Assembly (NCBI GenBank): GCA_964633225.1
Contig: CAZWFQ010000050.1
Coordinates: 1-27,940, forward strand
Origin: JAKQIM01 sp964633225
GTDB taxonomy: Bacteria; Chloroflexota; Anaerolineae; Anaerolineales; UBA4823
DNA: 27,940 bases
Direction of reading: 5' to 3'
In this document: positions 8,139 through 16,036 of the stretch, in pieces
How the letters are laid out: each line of letters begins with the position of its first letter
Numbering within the stretch: the stretch's first letter is position 1
The notes under the pieces: model-generated
Seen by the model: the letters and a program-made list of their open reading frames with translations, nothing else
Databases searched by the model: none
What the model was told of the DNA's origin: nothing
Program-made: the position numbers and the translations under genes

Positions 8139-10271
8139 TTATGGTCTCCAGGCCGGGTCAAAATCGTAAGCTGTCTCTTCGATTACCACAGGCCGCGCAT
8201 CCACCCCATTCGGGCGCATGATAAACAGATCATGGTTACCAGTGGCCCAACTGCGGTAGGTTAACCAATAACCGTCTGGTGAAAAGGATAGCTCTGCCAG
8301 CATGGTGACATCCGAGATATACGATGGCACCACGGCTTCAGTTGTGTAAGGTACTGCCAACAACAATGTAACGCCGCTCGCCTGCAAGCGAGTGAACAGG
8401 ATCGTCTGCCCATCCAATGACCAGACCGGGTCATTACTAGAAGCATCGCCTTCGCCTATTGTCAGGCGTCGCCGGTTGCTCCCATCCACATCCATTACCC
8501 AAACCCGCCCGTCGCTGTTGATGTAAACAAGGTGCTGTCCATCGGGTGACCAATGCGGTTGTGAATTAGGTCGTCCATCCGGCTCAGCCAACGAGACCAC
8601 CGAATTGTCTTCCAGGTTCAGGATGTAAATGTTCGGCTGGTTGTTCAATCGCAGCGAGGTAAAAGCAATGTATTTACCATCTGGCGACCAGACTGGATCA
8701 TAATCCCCACCTGGAACGCTCGGCAGTGGCAAAACATTGCTGCCATCAGCGTTCGCAATAAACATCACCGACCCATAATATACTTCTTGGTTCTTCTTAC
8801 AGGGCGAGATGAACACAATGCGCTGCCCATCCGGTGACCAATCGGGCTGGCAAGCTCCTTCTGCCACGTTGGTCAGGCGCTGTAAGTTCGTCCCGTCCAG
8901 GTTGACCAGGTAGATATCTGGAGAACCGCTGCGGTCTGAAGCGAACGCGATTTGTCCCAACGCTCCACCACCGATAGGCGTGGGTACCGGGCTGGCAGTG
9001 GCCGTGGCCGTAGCTGTGGGGACCGTTGTGGGGCTCGGCGTTTGGGTGGCGGTGGGGGCCGGGGTCTGAGTGGGGTCAACCAGGGCAATGGGCGTCTCGC
9101 TGACCAGGGCTGCCGCCGGCAGCGTAGGGGCGGGCTCCCGGGTGGGGGCTGGGGTGGCAAGACCCATCCAGGTCAATGCCTGGGTGGGCAAATTAGGATT
9201 GATCAAATAAGCCGCCACCCCAGCAGCCAACAACAGCATTAAAATCGTAAAAAACACCCCCAGCCCACCAAAATGCTTCTTCTTGGGTCTAGAGGGAGGC
9301 CTGGCGGCTGAGTTGTCATTGAACAGCAGGTCATCGCCCGAGTCATCCAGGCGCATCTCGCCGTCATCATCCAGCATATCATCACTGCCATTGGATATCG
9401 CTTGGCCCAAAACAACAGGCGGCGGCGGCAAAACCAGGTCAATGGGCAGCTTGCGCCGGGTGGTGGACTGGGCATTGAACAGTTCTGTCTTCAGTTCTTC
9501 AGCACTCTGGTAGCGGTTATCGGGGCGGACTTCAAGGCATTTTTCCAGCACAGCCGCCAGCCGCCGTGTTACTTTGGGGTTATGCGTCACCAGAGGGGTC
9601 AAGTCAGCCTGTTCCATAGCCCGTGCCAAACCATCTTCTGGCAAGGCATCGGTCAAGGCCGAAAAGAGGGTTGCGCCCAACGAATAGATATCGGAACGGT
9701 GGTCAGTACGCGCCGTGCCATACTGCTCAGGTGGCGAATATCCCGGTGTCATGGCGCGCGCACCGGTGCTGGTGGCCTCGCGACCCTGGACAACCTTGGC
9801 CAACCCAAAATCCACCAGGTAGATATGGCCATGCGGGGTAATGCGCACGTTGCCAGGCTTAATATCGCGGTGCAGCACCATGGGTCTACGGGTGTGCATG
9901 TACGTCAGCGCATCGCACAACGCCACCCCAATCACGATCACTTCTTGCTCGGGCAGCGCCCCCAGGCGATCCATGCGCTGACGCAGGTCTTCTCCCTCAA
10001 TATAATCCATCACCAGATACTGGCCCTGCTGCTCGATCACAAAGTGATCGGTCACGCGTGGCAGGTTGGGATGGCGCATATTCGCCAGGATTGTTGCTTC
10101 TAAGCGGAACTGGCGCGCGTATTCCTCAGTGGTAAAGAGGTTTTCTTTAACAGCCACCTCTACCCCAAGATTCTCGTCGATGGCGCGATATACTGCCGCC
10201 ATCCCCCCCTGCCCCAGGATCTCGACGATACGATAACGTTTATTGAGCAGCGAGCCGCGTTCCATTGTCAT
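8139..10271 (-). CDS. Transmembrane Ser/Thr protein kinase with C-terminal TolB/PD40 beta-propeller sensor
   Basis: 710 residues. The N-terminal kinase domain (about 10-270) is complete: glycine loop ILGQGGMAAVYRA, ATP-binding VAVKE with Lys42, catalytic HRDIKPGNV with Asp136, DFGLAK with Asp154, and GYSPPEQYG in the activation segment. An acidic, Asp-rich linker leads to one membrane helix (about 332-357), then a Pro/Thr/Ala-rich stretch (about 367-437) and a C-terminal set of PD40/WD40-like blades, each with a SPDG-type motif (DWSPDGQRIVFIS, VWSPDGKYIAFTS, HWSPDGQHLVYIN, VWSLDGQTILFTR, SFSPDGYWLTYRS). The propeller should lie outside the cytoplasm and may sense a ligand or wall component. 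No ribosome-binding site is seen before ATG 10271 or the in-frame ATG at 10265. It lies downstream of the coiled-coil/PH-like protein gene, on the same strand. Confidence 0.92.
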   Translation of the reverse strand: MTMERGSLLNKRYRIVEILGQGGMAAVYRAIDENLGVEVAVKENLFTTEEYARQFRLEATILANMRHPNLPRVTDHFVIEQQGQYLVMDYIEGEDLRQRMDRLGALPEQEVIVIGVALCDALTYMHTRRPMVLHRDIKPGNVRITPHGHIYLVDFGLAKVVQGREATSTGARAMTPGYSPPEQYGTARTDHRSDIYSLGATLFSALTDALPEDGLARAMEQADLTPLVTHNPKVTRRLAAVLEKCLEVRPDNRYQSAEELKTELFNAQSTTRRKLPIDLVLPPPPVVLGQAISNGSDDMLDDDGEMRLDDSGDDLLFNDNSAARPPSRPKKKHFGGLGVFFTILMLLLAAGVAAYLINPNLPTQALTWMGLATPAPTREPAPTLPAAALVSETPIALVDPTQTPAPTATQTPSPTTVPTATATATASPVPTPIGGGALGQIAFASDRSGSPDIYLVNLDGTNLQRLTNVAEGACQPDWSPDGQRIVFISPCKKNQEVYYGSVMFIANADGSNVLPLPSVPGGDYDPVWSPDGKYIAFTSLRLNNQPNIYILNLEDNSVVSLAEPDGRPNSQPHWSPDGQHLVYINSDGRVWVMDVDGSNRRRLTIGEGDASSNDPVWSLDGQTILFTRLQASGVTLLLAVPYTTEAVVPSYISDVTMLAELSFSPDGYWLTYRSWATGNHDLFIMRPNGVDARPVVIEETAYDFDPAWRP

Positions 10272-10282
10272 AGCTGATACAT

Positions 10283-10288
10283 ATTATA
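10283..10288 (-). promoter_or_regulatory. Possible -10 box of the kinase gene
   Basis: A perfect TATAAT on the minus strand, 11 bases upstream of the ATG at 10271. A start about seven bases downstream would leave a leader of only a few bases, matching the absence of a ribosome-binding site. No convincing -35 was found at 16-18 bases. Confidence 0.4.
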
Positions 10289-10329
10289 TGCGATGCGAGG
10301 TCTTTTCACACACTGAATTTGTTGGTACT

Positions 10330-10366
10330 TTGGTGCCTGGCCGTTTTGGTTGCGACCAGGCACCAA
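10330..10366. terminator. Hairpin between the 860-residue protein gene and the kinase gene
   Basis: An 11-base perfect inverted repeat, TTGGTGCCTGG (10330-10340) and CCAGGCACCAA (10356-10366), separated by 15 bases. It begins nine bases after the stop of the upstream minus-strand gene. No T-tract follows on the minus strand, so it may be a weak terminator, an RNA-stabilising hairpin or a protein-binding palindrome. Confidence 0.45.
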
Positions 10367-10374
10367 TTAACTGC

Positions 10375-12957
10375 TTAGATCCGGATGACTTGCCCACAGT
10401 ACTCGCAAGTGATATCGGTCTGCCCGCGCAGGATAGGGGCTGTCAGGCCTGCCCCACAGTTCGAGCACTGCTTAGGGGCATTGCGGATGCGCTCTAGCTC
10501 TGCCTCATCAATTTCTACAGCTCGATCCTTGGCATAATCGCCAGAGCGCGCTCTGCCCACCATTTTCAACCAGGCATCGGCCACCGGCAGAGAAAGCACG
10601 AATTGGCCCGAAGAATACGGCGCGCCAGCCGCAAAGTTGAAATTCAGGAATTCCTGCCCGCTGGCTTCGTCCACCGTCTTCTGCACATCAGCCACCTGCA
10701 CAAGCGGCACATCCAGCTTCAATTCGAAGGTGTCAACCCGATCTTCCCACAGCAAGCGCTGATCGGTAAGGAAGAGAATGCCATTTTCCAACTCAAAACC
10801 CGGCCGGGCAAACACTGCTTCTGTGGCAGCCACACCGCTCTCGGTAGCCAGGAGTTGGAAAGTGGCAGTTGCCAGCGCATCCAACATCCAACCCACCCAG
10901 GCCAGGTGTGCCGTCAACGCTTCCACCTCATCGGCATACTGGTCATATTGTGCAATCACCGCATCATCGGCGGCATCAGCCTGGGCTTCAGCCGAGGCCA
11001 CTGCCGACTTGACCTGCATGAACAAGGGACGAGCAGCCTTCAGGTTGTTGGATTGCCCCGCCAATGCCGCCATATTCTTCTGGATGTCAACCATCTGGCC
11101 GCTCAACAGGCGGGTTTGAGTCTCCAATGAGGTGACCGCGTTGGTCTTAATGCGATCCCACTGCGTAGCCAACACCGCCACATCGGCCTCAAGGCTCTTT
11201 TCAATGACGTAACCGCGCGAGCGTAAGCCCCCCAGGTCACGCTCTAAAGAGCGCATATCGTTTTCGATCGCGCCTAGCTCCTCACGCACCGCTTTGAGTG
11301 TTACCACATCTTGCAGGGCATTCACTTCGCTTTGCAAGTTCACCAGGTCTGCCGCAGAGAGCGAGCCCGTCAAATCCGAAAACGACAGGCCGCTGCCCGA
11401 GGTGCGGTCACTTTCGATATCGCCCGATTTGCAGCGCTGGATCAAAACCGTCCAATCCTTGCAATCCTGACCGTTCAGGTGGAAAGGCACTGCGCCCAAC
11501 CGTGGGTCTGTAAATGCCACTTCCAAGAAATCTTGGTGCCCAAAGAGGCCTTTGTTAATGGCCTTGGTATCTTTGATGTTCGTCATGGGCTGGTCGATCA
11601 TCACTTCATGCACCAATTCTGTCGAAGTAGTAAAGAAGAGGATCTTCTTGGTAGCCACTTTCTCTTTGCGCTCAAAGATCAAGCGCTTGTTCGTCAGGAA
11701 CAAGAGGCCTTCCGGGTCATCATCGCCCACCTGGTCCCAGCGGGCCTGGACTGTCGTCACCAGGTTTTCGCCATCCGCCAGCTTAAACTTAGCTTCACTA
11801 AGCTGGCTCAGCCCCCAGTGAACGCCATTCAGACGCGAGGTGAGGGTTGAGACTGCATCTTGAATATCGGCATAACTGGCTTGTAATGTCCTTTCGATCT
11901 GGCCCAACTCTCCGAGCAGCGTATTGACCTGTGAGGTGGTATTCCCCAGTTGGTAAGAGGCCGCTTGGGGGTTGCCCAAAACGGCGTTCAAGCTCGAAAC
12001 CTGGCCACTCAACCCGCCCAGGCGGCTCTGGAAGTTGGTTGCCTGCTGCGAAATGCTCTGCAGCACCTGGTCGCGCACCGGCTGCCAGCGGTCCATAGCC
12101 TGGTAAGCAATTTCATCTAAATCCTTCTGGTATACATAACCCTTGCTGCGAGCACTTTCCAACAGGCTCACCGCATGGTTGATCGAAGAATCAATTTGGG
12201 CAATATCTGCCTGCACCTGGCTCAAGCTGCTGCGATCGCGCAGATCTGCCAGGGAATAATCTAGCGAAGAAACCTCGGTAGAGATCTGCGGATGGGCGGC
12301 CCCGCTGTTTAAAATCAGCGAGCTCAAGATCGCCGCTCCGGCAGCCGCCCCCACCCCCGAATAGCCCGGCCTGACCACACTTTGCGGCATGGGAGGCCTG
12401 ACCACGCCCTGGGGAACCTGGGGCGCCTGAGGAACCTGGCCCGTAGGACGCTTAGGCAAGCTCTTCAGGCCCGCGCTGGGCGGCTTAGGCGGGCGCACCA
12501 CGCCGGGCCGCTGCTTTTGGACGCCCTGGATGCCCTGATGTTGGGCTGCCGGCTTCGCAGCTTGGGCCAGCACGTTCTGGCCCTGCCCAAAGGAAAATGC
12601 ATTCGGGCGCACCATCCCCTGGGGGCGCACAGTATTCTGAGGTCGCAAAGTATTCAAAGGGCGAACGGTGGGCGCTGGCTGCTTGGGCATGATCTTGTGT
12701 GGTTGCGAAGCAGGCCTGACCCCAAAACGTGGCGTCTGCGTCTGTTGTTTCGCCACCTGCTGCTGAAATGCTTCTCGCTTGACCTCGCGCGCAACAATCC
12801 GGTTGGTATTTGCCCCTCGCGGCAGCGGCGCTGCGGCTGGGCGGGGCGCCGCCTGTGGACGAGAAATGTTGATTTGTGGACGGGCCGGCATGGGCGGTCT
12901 AGAAATCCTTTTCAAACCACCCCCGCCGCCAGACTTCATCGGTTTAAGCTTACCCAT
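10375..12957 (-). CDS. Unrecognised 860-residue protein: duplicated coiled-coil / PH-like module with C-terminal zinc ribbon
   Basis: I do not recognise a named family. Residues 1 to about 195 are basic, Pro/Arg/Gln-rich and probably disordered, with repeated VRP and RPPxP units. A Gly/Ala-rich hydrophobic segment follows (about 199-219), long enough for a membrane-inserting helix. Two similar modules come next. Module 1 has RSKGYVYQKDLDE (about 268-280), long coiled-coil, GLLFLTNKRLIFERKEK (about 415-431) and ends RCKSGDIESDR. Module 2 has RSRGYVIEKSLEA (about 578-590), ILFLTDQRLLWEDR (about 726-739) and ends RARSGDYAKDR. The LFLTxxRLxxE blocks resemble bacterial PH/GRAM-like domains. The C-terminus is a zinc ribbon, CSNC...CEYC (about 829-855). 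ATG 12957 has a strong AAGGAGGA upstream. A scaffold or membrane-associated role, perhaps as partner or substrate of the neighbouring kinase, is only a guess. Confidence 0.85.
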   Translation of the reverse strand: MGKLKPMKSGGGGGLKRISRPPMPARPQINISRPQAAPRPAAAPLPRGANTNRIVAREVKREAFQQQVAKQQTQTPRFGVRPASQPHKIMPKQPAPTVRPLNTLRPQNTVRPQGMVRPNAFSFGQGQNVLAQAAKPAAQHQGIQGVQKQRPGVVRPPKPPSAGLKSLPKRPTGQVPQAPQVPQGVVRPPMPQSVVRPGYSGVGAAAGAAILSSLILNSGAAHPQISTEVSSLDYSLADLRDRSSLSQVQADIAQIDSSINHAVSLLESARSKGYVYQKDLDEIAYQAMDRWQPVRDQVLQSISQQATNFQSRLGGLSGQVSSLNAVLGNPQAASYQLGNTTSQVNTLLGELGQIERTLQASYADIQDAVSTLTSRLNGVHWGLSQLSEAKFKLADGENLVTTVQARWDQVGDDDPEGLLFLTNKRLIFERKEKVATKKILFFTTSTELVHEVMIDQPMTNIKDTKAINKGLFGHQDFLEVAFTDPRLGAVPFHLNGQDCKDWTVLIQRCKSGDIESDRTSGSGLSFSDLTGSLSAADLVNLQSEVNALQDVVTLKAVREELGAIENDMRSLERDLGGLRSRGYVIEKSLEADVAVLATQWDRIKTNAVTSLETQTRLLSGQMVDIQKNMAALAGQSNNLKAARPLFMQVKSAVASAEAQADAADDAVIAQYDQYADEVEALTAHLAWVGWMLDALATATFQLLATESGVAATEAVFARPGFELENGILFLTDQRLLWEDRVDTFELKLDVPLVQVADVQKTVDEASGQEFLNFNFAAGAPYSSGQFVLSLPVADAWLKMVGRARSGDYAKDRAVEIDEAELERIRNAPKQCSNCGAGLTAPILRGQTDITCEYCGQVIRI

Positions 12958-13010
12958 ACATTCCTCCTTCTAGAAAACAACTGCTAGACATTCGTCGTTT
13001 GATCAGAAAG

Positions 13011-13016
13011 ATTATA
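13011..13016 (-). promoter_or_regulatory. Possible -10 box upstream of the 860-residue protein gene
   Basis: TATAAT on the minus strand, 54 bases upstream of the ATG at 12957, leaving a leader of about 45 bases that includes the AAGGAGGA site. The -35 region at the proper distance (GTGTCA or TGTCAA) is poor. Confidence 0.35.
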
Positions 13017-13103
13017 TCTCAAAGCAAGCATCTTGACACACAATTAACATGAATTCTTACCTGTCCTTACTACACTGAGAGGGATTATTCCTGATTCAGA
13101 TGA

Positions 13104-13109
13104 TATACT
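13104..13109 (+). promoter_or_regulatory. Possible -10 box at the head of the polysaccharide locus
   Basis: TATACT in an AT-rich stretch of the 221-base gap between the divergent genes, 70 bases before the ATG at 13179. No good -35 lies at 16-18 bases. A TTGACA at 13033-13038 is present but has no -10 at the right distance. Nothing else notable was seen in this gap apart from the hairpin at 13131. Confidence 0.25.
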
Positions 13110-13130
13110 TATTTTATCAATCAAACCATC

Positions 13131-13154
13131 GGGGGATAATCCCCCCCCTTTTGT
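13131..13154 (+). terminator. Short GC hairpin plus T-run in the leader of the polysaccharide locus
   Basis: GGGGGA-TAA-TCCCCC (13131-13145), then CCC and TTTTGTT. It looks like a compact intrinsic terminator placed 25-48 bases before the first gene. It could insulate the locus or act as an attenuator if transcription starts near 13116. Confidence 0.4.
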
Positions 13155-13178
13155 TAATTTACATGCGCTGAATGGGTT

Positions 13179-14012
13179 ATGACCAGTTTACGGAAATCAC
13201 TCCTGATCCTGATCTTATTCTTGGCGTTCGCTTACAACATTGAACGCCTGGACTTTGGGCAAGAGAACTTGCTTGACATCCAATCATTTGTCTATGTCCA
13301 ACTGCTTGTGGCCATTGTGACCATGATTGCCATTCCGATCACGCGCCGTTTTTCGATCTATGCCATCCTGGCATTCTGGATCACCATATATTTCGCTTTG
13401 CGCTTGCTGGTCTTCAAGAGCGTTCCCTTGATTGGCGGCCTGAACACGTACCTGACCGTGACAGAGCTGTTCTTGCTCATCGTCTCCATTTACGCCACGT
13501 ATGAACTGCTCAGGTTCTTGGGTGAGTTAGAAACCGTTGTTGAGCGCGTCACGTTTCCATCTTCTAGCCAGCGCGTTCTCAAAATGTCTGAAGCAACCGA
13601 AGACATCAAGACTGAATTTATCCGCAGCCGCCGCTACAACCGCCCGCTCTCCATCCTTCTCGTCCAGCCCACCGTCAATTCATTCCACAGACGCTTGCAG
13701 CAAACCGTCCAAGAGATCCAGAATACCATGCTCAGCCGCTACCTGTCCACCAGCCTGGCGCGCCTGATCATGAACGAAGCGCGCCGCACCGACTTAGTGC
13801 TCGAACACGACCAAAACGGCTGGTTTGTGATCATTTGTCCAGAAACAACCCGAGATGGCATCCAGGCCTTAATCAACCGGATCAAAGAGACCGCCGGGCA
13901 AAACCTGGAACTGACCCTAAAAATTGGCGCTTCCAACTTCCCTGAAGATGCCCTGACCTTTGAGGAAATGCTCCAACAGGCCGAGCTGCAAATGGAAGCT
14001 CCCATAACCTAG
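13179..14012 (+). CDS. Four-helix membrane protein with degenerate GGDEF-like domain
   Basis: 277 residues. The N-terminal half holds about four hydrophobic helices (roughly 7-20, 36-55, 60-80 and 90-112). The C-terminal half (about 145-272) follows the GGDEF fold pattern: FIRSRRYNRPLSILLVQP at the start, EARRTDLVLEHDQNGWFVIICPETT in the middle, then LKIGASNFPEDALTFEEMLQQAE, which corresponds to the usual GxA...D...LL..AD block. The catalytic GGDEF is replaced by DQNGW, so cyclase activity is not expected. An RxxD motif (Arg202-Asp205) sits at the I-site position five residues before it, so c-di-GMP binding remains possible. It is the first gene of the polysaccharide locus, 23 bases before the priming transferase. 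The ribosome-binding site is weak. The fold call rests on pattern recognition. Confidence 0.75.
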   Translation: MTSLRKSLLILILFLAFAYNIERLDFGQENLLDIQSFVYVQLLVAIVTMIAIPITRRFSIYAILAFWITIYFALRLLVFKSVPLIGGLNTYLTVTELFLLIVSIYATYELLRFLGELETVVERVTFPSSSQRVLKMSEATEDIKTEFIRSRRYNRPLSILLVQPTVNSFHRRLQQTVQEIQNTMLSRYLSTSLARLIMNEARRTDLVLEHDQNGWFVIICPETTRDGIQALINRIKETAGQNLELTLKIGASNFPEDALTFEEMLQQAELQMEAPIT

Positions 14013-14035
14013 CCGTGCGCAGATAAAGGCTGCCA

Positions 14036-14749
14036 ATGTCAAGTATTTTAACCACTCCTGAATTTTCTGACACCCCTGCCAGGTTTTCCGAAGGCAGCTA
14101 TGCCTGGCTGGAACATTTCGATCCTGCCAAAAGGATGTTGAAGGGTCAAGCTTACCTGGCAGCCAAGCGCGTCATGGATATTGGCCTTGTGCTGCTGCTG
14201 GCGCCTGCCTGGCTGCTGCTAATGGGGTTGATCGCCCTGCTGATCAAATTGCAAGAGCCGCGCGGCACAGTCTTATTCCACCAACTGCGCACTGGCAAAG
14301 GCGGCAAGCGCTTCAAGATGTACAAATTCCGCAGCATGGTCATGAATGCTGAGGAATTAAAGCTCAAGTATGCCCATCTCAACGAGTTGCAGTGGCCCGA
14401 TTTCAAGATCACCAATGACCCGCGTATCACGCGCGTTGGGCGGATCTTGCGCAAGACCAGCCTGGATGAGCTGCCGCAGTTGCTCAATGTGCTCAAAGGA
14501 GATATGAGCCTGGTTGGCCCGCGCCCCACCTCCTTCGGCACCGAAACCTACGATCTCTGGCACACCGAGCGATTAGATGTCCAACCTGGCCTGACTGGCC
14601 TCTGGCAGATCATCGGGCGCGGCGAGAGCGAGTTCGACGATCGCCTGCGGATGGATATTGCATACATCGAACACCGCTGCATCTCTCTGGATATGGCCAT
14701 CTTATTCCTGACCGTTTTTGCCGCTCTCAAACAGCGCGGCGCTCATTAA
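14036..14749 (+). CDS. Initiating phosphoglycosyl transferase (bacterial sugar transferase family, monotopic)
   Basis: 237 residues. A single hydrophobic re-entrant segment (about residues 48-72), preceded by KRVMDIG, leads into the conserved catalytic domain: KFRSMVMNAEE, ITNDPRITRVGRILRKTSLDELPQLLNVLKGDMSLVGPRP and VQPGLTGLWQIIGRG. Asp144-Glu145 form the catalytic pair. Family members transfer a sugar-1-phosphate from a nucleotide sugar to undecaprenyl phosphate on the cytoplasmic face, the first committed step of Wzx/Wzy-type polysaccharide assembly. It is PglC-sized with a short N-terminal extension and lacks the multi-helix N-terminus of WbaP/WcaJ. AAAGG precedes the ATG. The next gene starts three bases after its stop. 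Confidence 0.95.
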   Translation: MSSILTTPEFSDTPARFSEGSYAWLEHFDPAKRMLKGQAYLAAKRVMDIGLVLLLAPAWLLLMGLIALLIKLQEPRGTVLFHQLRTGKGGKRFKMYKFRSMVMNAEELKLKYAHLNELQWPDFKITNDPRITRVGRILRKTSLDELPQLLNVLKGDMSLVGPRPTSFGTETYDLWHTERLDVQPGLTGLWQIIGRGESEFDDRLRMDIAYIEHRCISLDMAILFLTVFAALKQRGAH

Positions 14750-14752
14750 ACC

Positions 14753-16003
14753 ATGCCTCCTAAGATCGCCTATGTCATGTCACGCTTTCCCCATCTGCCC
14801 GAGACCTTCATCCTGCGGGAGATGATCGCCTTAGAGCAGATGCGCAGCGAGACAGACAATACGCAGAGCTGGGAAATTGCTCTTTATCCCCTGATCTACC
14901 AAAAACAAGCCGTCATCCATCCTGAGGCTCGTCCCTGGTTGGAACGCGTTCGCTGGACGCCATTTCTTTCGCTGCCTGTTTTGCGCAATAACAGCCACTT
15001 AATCTTTCGCCGCCCGCGCGCTTACGCCGGGCTGTGGGCCCAGGTGCTGCGCGAAAATCGCTCCAGCCCCAATTTTTTGCTGCGATCGGCTGCCATCTTG
15101 CCTCAAGCCGTCTGGATGTCGCGAGCCATGAAGAAGGAGAACGTCAGCCACGTACATGCACATTACGGCAGCCATCCTGCCCTGATGGCCTGGCTCATTC
15201 ATCGTCTGACCGGCCTGAGCTACAGTGTCACCGTTCACGCCCACGATATCTTTGTGCGCACTGCCATGCTCTCCACCAAGCTGCGCTCTGCTTCTTTCAT
15301 TATTGCCATATCAGAGTATAATCGGCAATACTTAACCAGTTTATTGGGTGAATGGATACAACCCAAGATCCACGTCATTCACTGCGGCATCGAGCCACAT
15401 CTTTACCAACCCCGTCCGCCTGCACTTGAGCGTTCCTCGCCTTTCCGCATCCTGTCGATTGGCAGCCTTCAACCGTACAAAGGCCAAACTTTCCTCATCC
15501 AGGCCTGCCAACACCTGGTTGAACGCGGCATACCTTTCCATTGCCAGGTCATTGGCGGGGGCGAGCAGCGCTCTAAACTTGAGAAGCAGATCAACACCCT
15601 GGGGTTAGCAGACCACGTTGAGCTAACGGGGCCTCTTGTACAATCCCGGGTTGCCGAGCTGCTTTCGCAGGCCGATTGCTACGTGCAGCCCAGCATCATC
15701 ACCGCAACCGGCAAGATGGAGGGTATTCCAGTCTCGCTGATGGAAGCCCTGGCTTGCCAGGTGCCCTGTATTGCCACATCGATCTCAGGAATTCCCGAGT
15801 TGATCCAGCCTGGCAAAACCGGCTATCTTGTTCCCCCCGGTGACGCACATGCGCTTGCAGACGCGATGATTGAGGTTTACCAGCAGCCCGCGGCGGCCTC
15901 CAACCTGGCGGCTGCTGGGCGTTCTTTGGTGCTGAAAGAATTCGAACTGCAAGCCAATGTTCAGCAATTGGCGGCTTTGTTCCGCACGGTTACCGGCGGA
16001 TGA
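14753..16003 (+). CDS. GT4-family glycosyltransferase (WcaL-like)
   Basis: 416 residues, GT-B fold. The N-terminal acceptor half begins KIAYVMSRFPHLPETFILREM, a pattern typical of WcaL/exopolysaccharide GT4 enzymes, and includes HVHAHYGSHPALMAW and VTVHAHDIF. The C-terminal donor half has FRILSIGSLQPYKGQTFLIQA and the EX7E motif, EGIPVSLMEALACQVP (about residues 320-335). It should add one sugar to the lipid-linked repeat in the cytoplasm, retaining anomeric configuration. Donor and acceptor cannot be read from the sequence. It lies directly after the priming transferase. Confidence 0.92.
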   Translation: MPPKIAYVMSRFPHLPETFILREMIALEQMRSETDNTQSWEIALYPLIYQKQAVIHPEARPWLERVRWTPFLSLPVLRNNSHLIFRRPRAYAGLWAQVLRENRSSPNFLLRSAAILPQAVWMSRAMKKENVSHVHAHYGSHPALMAWLIHRLTGLSYSVTVHAHDIFVRTAMLSTKLRSASFIIAISEYNRQYLTSLLGEWIQPKIHVIHCGIEPHLYQPRPPALERSSPFRILSIGSLQPYKGQTFLIQACQHLVERGIPFHCQVIGGGEQRSKLEKQINTLGLADHVELTGPLVQSRVAELLSQADCYVQPSIITATGKMEGIPVSLMEALACQVPCIATSISGIPELIQPGKTGYLVPPGDAHALADAMIEVYQQPAAASNLAAAGRSLVLKEFELQANVQQLAALFRTVTGG

Positions 16004-16036
16004 GATTGACAGGGCCAGCCAAGGAGAGTAGTCACA

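Noticed and set aside
9000..9170. Low-complexity repeat-like DNA in the kinase gene, considered as a tandem repeat
   Set aside because: It encodes the Pro/Thr/Ala-rich linker between the membrane helix and the propeller; the codons are degenerate and there is no DNA-level repeat unit.
9402..10103. 233-codon plus-strand frame opposite the kinase domain
   Set aside because: It is the complement of conserved kinase motifs and has no recognisable pattern of its own.
12382..12987. 201-codon plus-strand frame opposite the N-terminus of the 860-residue protein
   Set aside because: The His/Arg/Leu-rich product reflects the Pro/Arg-rich coding strand; the minus-strand gene has a strong ribosome-binding site.
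13033..13038. Perfect TTGACA considered as the -35 of the polysaccharide locus
   Set aside because: No acceptable -10 hexamer lies 15-19 bases downstream on the plus strand.
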